Assembly (NCBI RefSeq): GCF_002303885.1
Contig: NZ_MRCM01000001.1
Coordinates: 390,279-454,278 of the forward strand
DNA length: 64,000 nucleotides
Direction of reading: 5' to 3'
From: Flavobacterium sp. ACN2
Lineage (GTDB): Bacteria; Bacteroidota; Bacteroidia; Flavobacteriales; Flavobacteriaceae
The position numbers and the translations under genes were made by a program. Of the stretch, positions 61,658 to 64,000 are shown one piece after another (within the stretch, counting starts at the first letter, position 1; each line of letters opens with the position of its first letter). The notes under the pieces were generated by a model. It worked only from the letters and a program-made list of their open reading frames with translations, was not told where the DNA came from and made no database searches.

Positions 61658-63385
61658 ATGAAACTTTTTACCATTCTCTTTTCACTTTTTACTGTAGCCA
61701 TTACTGCTCAAAACAATAAAAAATACGATACTTTTTTTGAGAAAGGAAACGGAAACCAATCTGCTTCGTATCAAGAAACTATCGCTTATTGGAAGATGCT
61801 CGCTGCTGATTTTCCGACTATTCAAATGAAAGAAATGGGACTAACGGATTCTGGTGAACCTTTGCACATGATTACCTTCAATCCTGACAAGGAATTTGAT
61901 TTTGATAAAATCCAAAAAAACAAAGCTGTTCTATTTGTGAATAACGGAATCCACGCTGGAGAACCAGACGGAATCGATGCAACTATGCAGTTTTACAGAG
62001 ATTTGGCAACAGGAAAAATGAAAGCGCCTAAAAACACTGTTTTGGTTACCATCCCAGTTTATAATATTGGCGGTGCTTTAAATAGAAATTCGACAACGCG
62101 CGCCAATCAGGACGGACCTGAGATTTATGGTTTTAGAGGAAATGCAAGAAATTACGATTTGAATCGTGATTTAATGAAATCGGATACTCGAAATACAAAG
62201 AGTTTTGTGGAGATTTTTCAGAAAATAAACGCCGATGTTTTTATTGATAATCACGTGAGCAATGGTTCTGATTATCAATACAAATTGACGTACATTATGA
62301 CGCAGCACAACAAATTGGGAACGGTTTTGGGTGATTTTATGAATAACGAAATGATGCCGGCTTTGGTAAAAGATCTTCAGAAAAAGAAAATCGAAACTAC
62401 GCCTTATGTCGATTCGTTTAAAGATACTCCTGATAAAGGTTTTGGGCAATTTGTGGATAGTCCGCGATATACAACGGGGTATACTTCGCTATTTAATACG
62501 ATTGGTTTTGTGGTCGAAACGCACATGCTGAAAAAATATGCCGAGCGTGTAAAAATGACCTACGAATACATGAAATCGACTTTGGATTTTACCGATGCGA
62601 ATTATCAGAAAATAAAAGATTTAAGAATAAAAAACTTAGAGCAATACCAGCCAAAAAAATCATACACTTTAAAATGGGAATTGGACAGTACAAAAGCCAC
62701 GACTTTTTCATTTTTAGGTTATGAAGCCGGTTACAAAAAAAGCGACGCTACAACAGGAAATCGTTTGTATTATGACCGAAGCAAACCGTATAAAAAAGAT
62801 GTTCCGTACATTAAAGAATTTAAATCGGTTAAAGAAGTGGCGATTCCAACGGCTTATATTGTTCCGAGAGGATATTGGAATATTATTGATCTTTTGAAAA
62901 ACAATAATATCTCGTTTAAACCAATTAAAAACGACACGATTATAGAAGTCGAAAGCTACAGAATTGTCGATTTTAAAACGGTTCCATCTGCTTATGAAGG
63001 ACACTATTTGCACAGAAATACAACGGTAACTTCTAAAATCATTAAAATGGCTTTCGCCAAAGGAGATTACCTAGTGCCAACAAACCAAAAAGGTGTTAAA
63101 TATCTCGTAGAAGCTTTTGAACCAGAAGGTGTTGATTCGTTCTTTAACTGGAATTTCTTCGATCCTATTTTACAGCAAAAAGAACATTATTCTGAATATA
63201 TTTTTGAAGATACTGCTGCACAGCTTTTAAAAGAAAACCCAGCTCTAAAAGCAGAATTAGAAACCAAAAAACAAAACGACCGCGAGTTTGCTAAAAGTTC
63301 CGAAGCGCAATTAGACTGGATTTACAAGCATTCTGATTATTATGAAAAGGCGCATATGCAGTATCCTGTTTATCGTGTTTTGTAG
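61658..63385 (+). CDS. Secreted M14-family metallopeptidase
   Basis: A 575-residue protein starting at 61658 (MKLFTILFSLF); the ATG at 61634 would add eight polar residues before the signal. Signal ends about ITAQ. Zinc motif HAGEPDG (His and Glu) follows FVNNGIHAGE, with RNYDLNRDLMK and DNHVSNGSDYQYKLTY supplying substrate Arg and third ligand His. The C-terminal 250 residues are an additional beta-rich region. A carboxypeptidase of the periplasm or surface. Confidence 0.92.
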   Translation: MKLFTILFSLFTVAITAQNNKKYDTFFEKGNGNQSASYQETIAYWKMLAADFPTIQMKEMGLTDSGEPLHMITFNPDKEFDFDKIQKNKAVLFVNNGIHAGEPDGIDATMQFYRDLATGKMKAPKNTVLVTIPVYNIGGALNRNSTTRANQDGPEIYGFRGNARNYDLNRDLMKSDTRNTKSFVEIFQKINADVFIDNHVSNGSDYQYKLTYIMTQHNKLGTVLGDFMNNEMMPALVKDLQKKKIETTPYVDSFKDTPDKGFGQFVDSPRYTTGYTSLFNTIGFVVETHMLKKYAERVKMTYEYMKSTLDFTDANYQKIKDLRIKNLEQYQPKKSYTLKWELDSTKATTFSFLGYEAGYKKSDATTGNRLYYDRSKPYKKDVPYIKEFKSVKEVAIPTAYIVPRGYWNIIDLLKNNNISFKPIKNDTIIEVESYRIVDFKTVPSAYEGHYLHRNTTVTSKIIKMAFAKGDYLVPTNQKGVKYLVEAFEPEGVDSFFNWNFFDPILQQKEHYSEYIFEDTAAQLLKENPALKAELETKKQNDREFAKSSEAQLDWIYKHSDYYEKAHMQYPVYRVL

Positions 63386-63424
63386 AATTAAATTATAAAA
63401 AAAAATCGACCAAAATAAATTAAG

Positions 63425-64000
63425 ATGAAAAAACATGAAAATATTGTTGAGCTATTTAATCTTTGCAAAGAAAAGTATGACTCATTAAACTCTCCTACAG
63501 AAGAATTTTTAAATGAAATTCAAAATCAAGCACAAAAAGAAGTAAAAATACAAACTACAAATAGATATTTATTAGTAGTTTCTGCTGCTCTTTTGACATT
63601 TTTATTATATCCTTATACAATAATTAAAGTTTATGATTTATCAAATATAGCTAGTAATCAAATGTTTTCATTTTTGAAATCAATTTCATCTGATACTAAA
63701 ATGCTACTTAATATAACGCTTGGCTTACTATCTGTATCTGCTCTATTATATATATTTATTATGCCATTCCATAAAAGTTCATTATCAAAATATAGCATTG
63801 AAGATATTAATTTTAAACAGAAGAGTTACATAAGTTATGCAGTAGTCGGATCTTATTTTATAATCTTAGAAGTCTTAATTTTACTTTATATCAATTATCC
63901 CACTATTAGATTATTTATAATTAAACCTTTTAATTATATTTTTTTTGCACCAATATCAATAATTACCTTACTAGTTGTAATGATGTTGATAATTATCACC
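63425..64000 (+). CDS. Membrane protein, cut by the right edge
   Basis: At least 192 codons are open from ATG 63425 to the window end. N-terminal about 40 residues are polar and helical (KKHENIVELFNLCKEKYDS), followed by hydrophobic segments near 45-62, 90-112, 135-155 and 165-190. No family recognised. It follows the M14 gene by 39 nt on the same strand. Truncated by the window. Confidence 0.75.
   Translation, partial: MKKHENIVELFNLCKEKYDSLNSPTEEFLNEIQNQAQKEVKIQTTNRYLLVVSAALLTFLLYPYTIIKVYDLSNIASNQMFSFLKSISSDTKMLLNITLGLLSVSALLYIFIMPFHKSSLSKYSIEDINFKQKSYISYAVVGSYFIILEVLILLYINYPTIRLFIIKPFNYIFFAPISIITLLVVMMLIIIT

Overview
The window is chromosomal DNA of a Bacteroidota member, most likely a Flavobacterium. 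The inference rests on low G+C, Bacteroidota-type promoters (TTG about 20 nt before TAnnTTTG-like boxes), many lipoproteins and secreted proteins with Bacteroidota families (WG repeats, DUF6428, SAM5-type integrase, ABC/M1 fusion, LytS/LytTR pairs), and short dispersed intergenic hairpin repeats of the kind common in Flavobacterium. I found no rRNA, tRNA or CRISPR array.

Layout. 1-26 kb is accessory and visibly decaying: a beta-carbonic anhydrase pseudogene (1-430), a WG-repeat protein, a chromate transporter with a broken DoxX gene upstream, and an arsenic operon (arsR, arsN1-like acetyltransferase, DUF6428, ArsC-like phosphatase, ACR3 pump, metallophosphoesterase, Crp-type regulator; 3546-7962). 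Then come DUF1203, an exported RidA-like lipoprotein, and two related alpha/beta hydrolases that share a 40-nt promoter-proximal box next to an AraC regulator (9683-13160). After these lie an RND pump fragment beside an HxlR regulator, several small secreted or regulatory genes, two response regulators flanking a histidine-kinase remnant, a cold-shock gene, fused remnants of an AraC gene and an oxidoreductase gene, and a PAS histidine kinase with a frameshifted last segment.

26-35.5 kb is a compact signalling/export locus: an S41 peptidase divergent from a LytS-type kinase, a mirror-image duplication of kinase and LytTR regulator (HK>RR> <RR<HK), an ABC ATPase, and a 1102-residue ABC permease fused to an M1 metallopeptidase. 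I infer that the two-component systems control the transporter/peptidase.

36-38.9 kb is a small integrase module (two helix-turn-helix proteins, a membrane protein, a tyrosine recombinase) lying against dnaK. dnaK has a sigma-54-like -24/-12 promoter and a cluster of TGTCA half-sites upstream.

41-64 kb is ordinary core or semi-core genome: CPA1 antiporter, TlpA-like thioredoxin, thioesterase, ThuA protein, rhodanese, ModF-like ATPase, rluD-type pseudouridine synthase with a PASTA protein, ddl, DUF421, coaD, PhnA-like protein, DbpA-like helicase, M14 peptidase, and a membrane protein cut by the right edge. Intergenic spaces here carry several dispersed inverted repeats.
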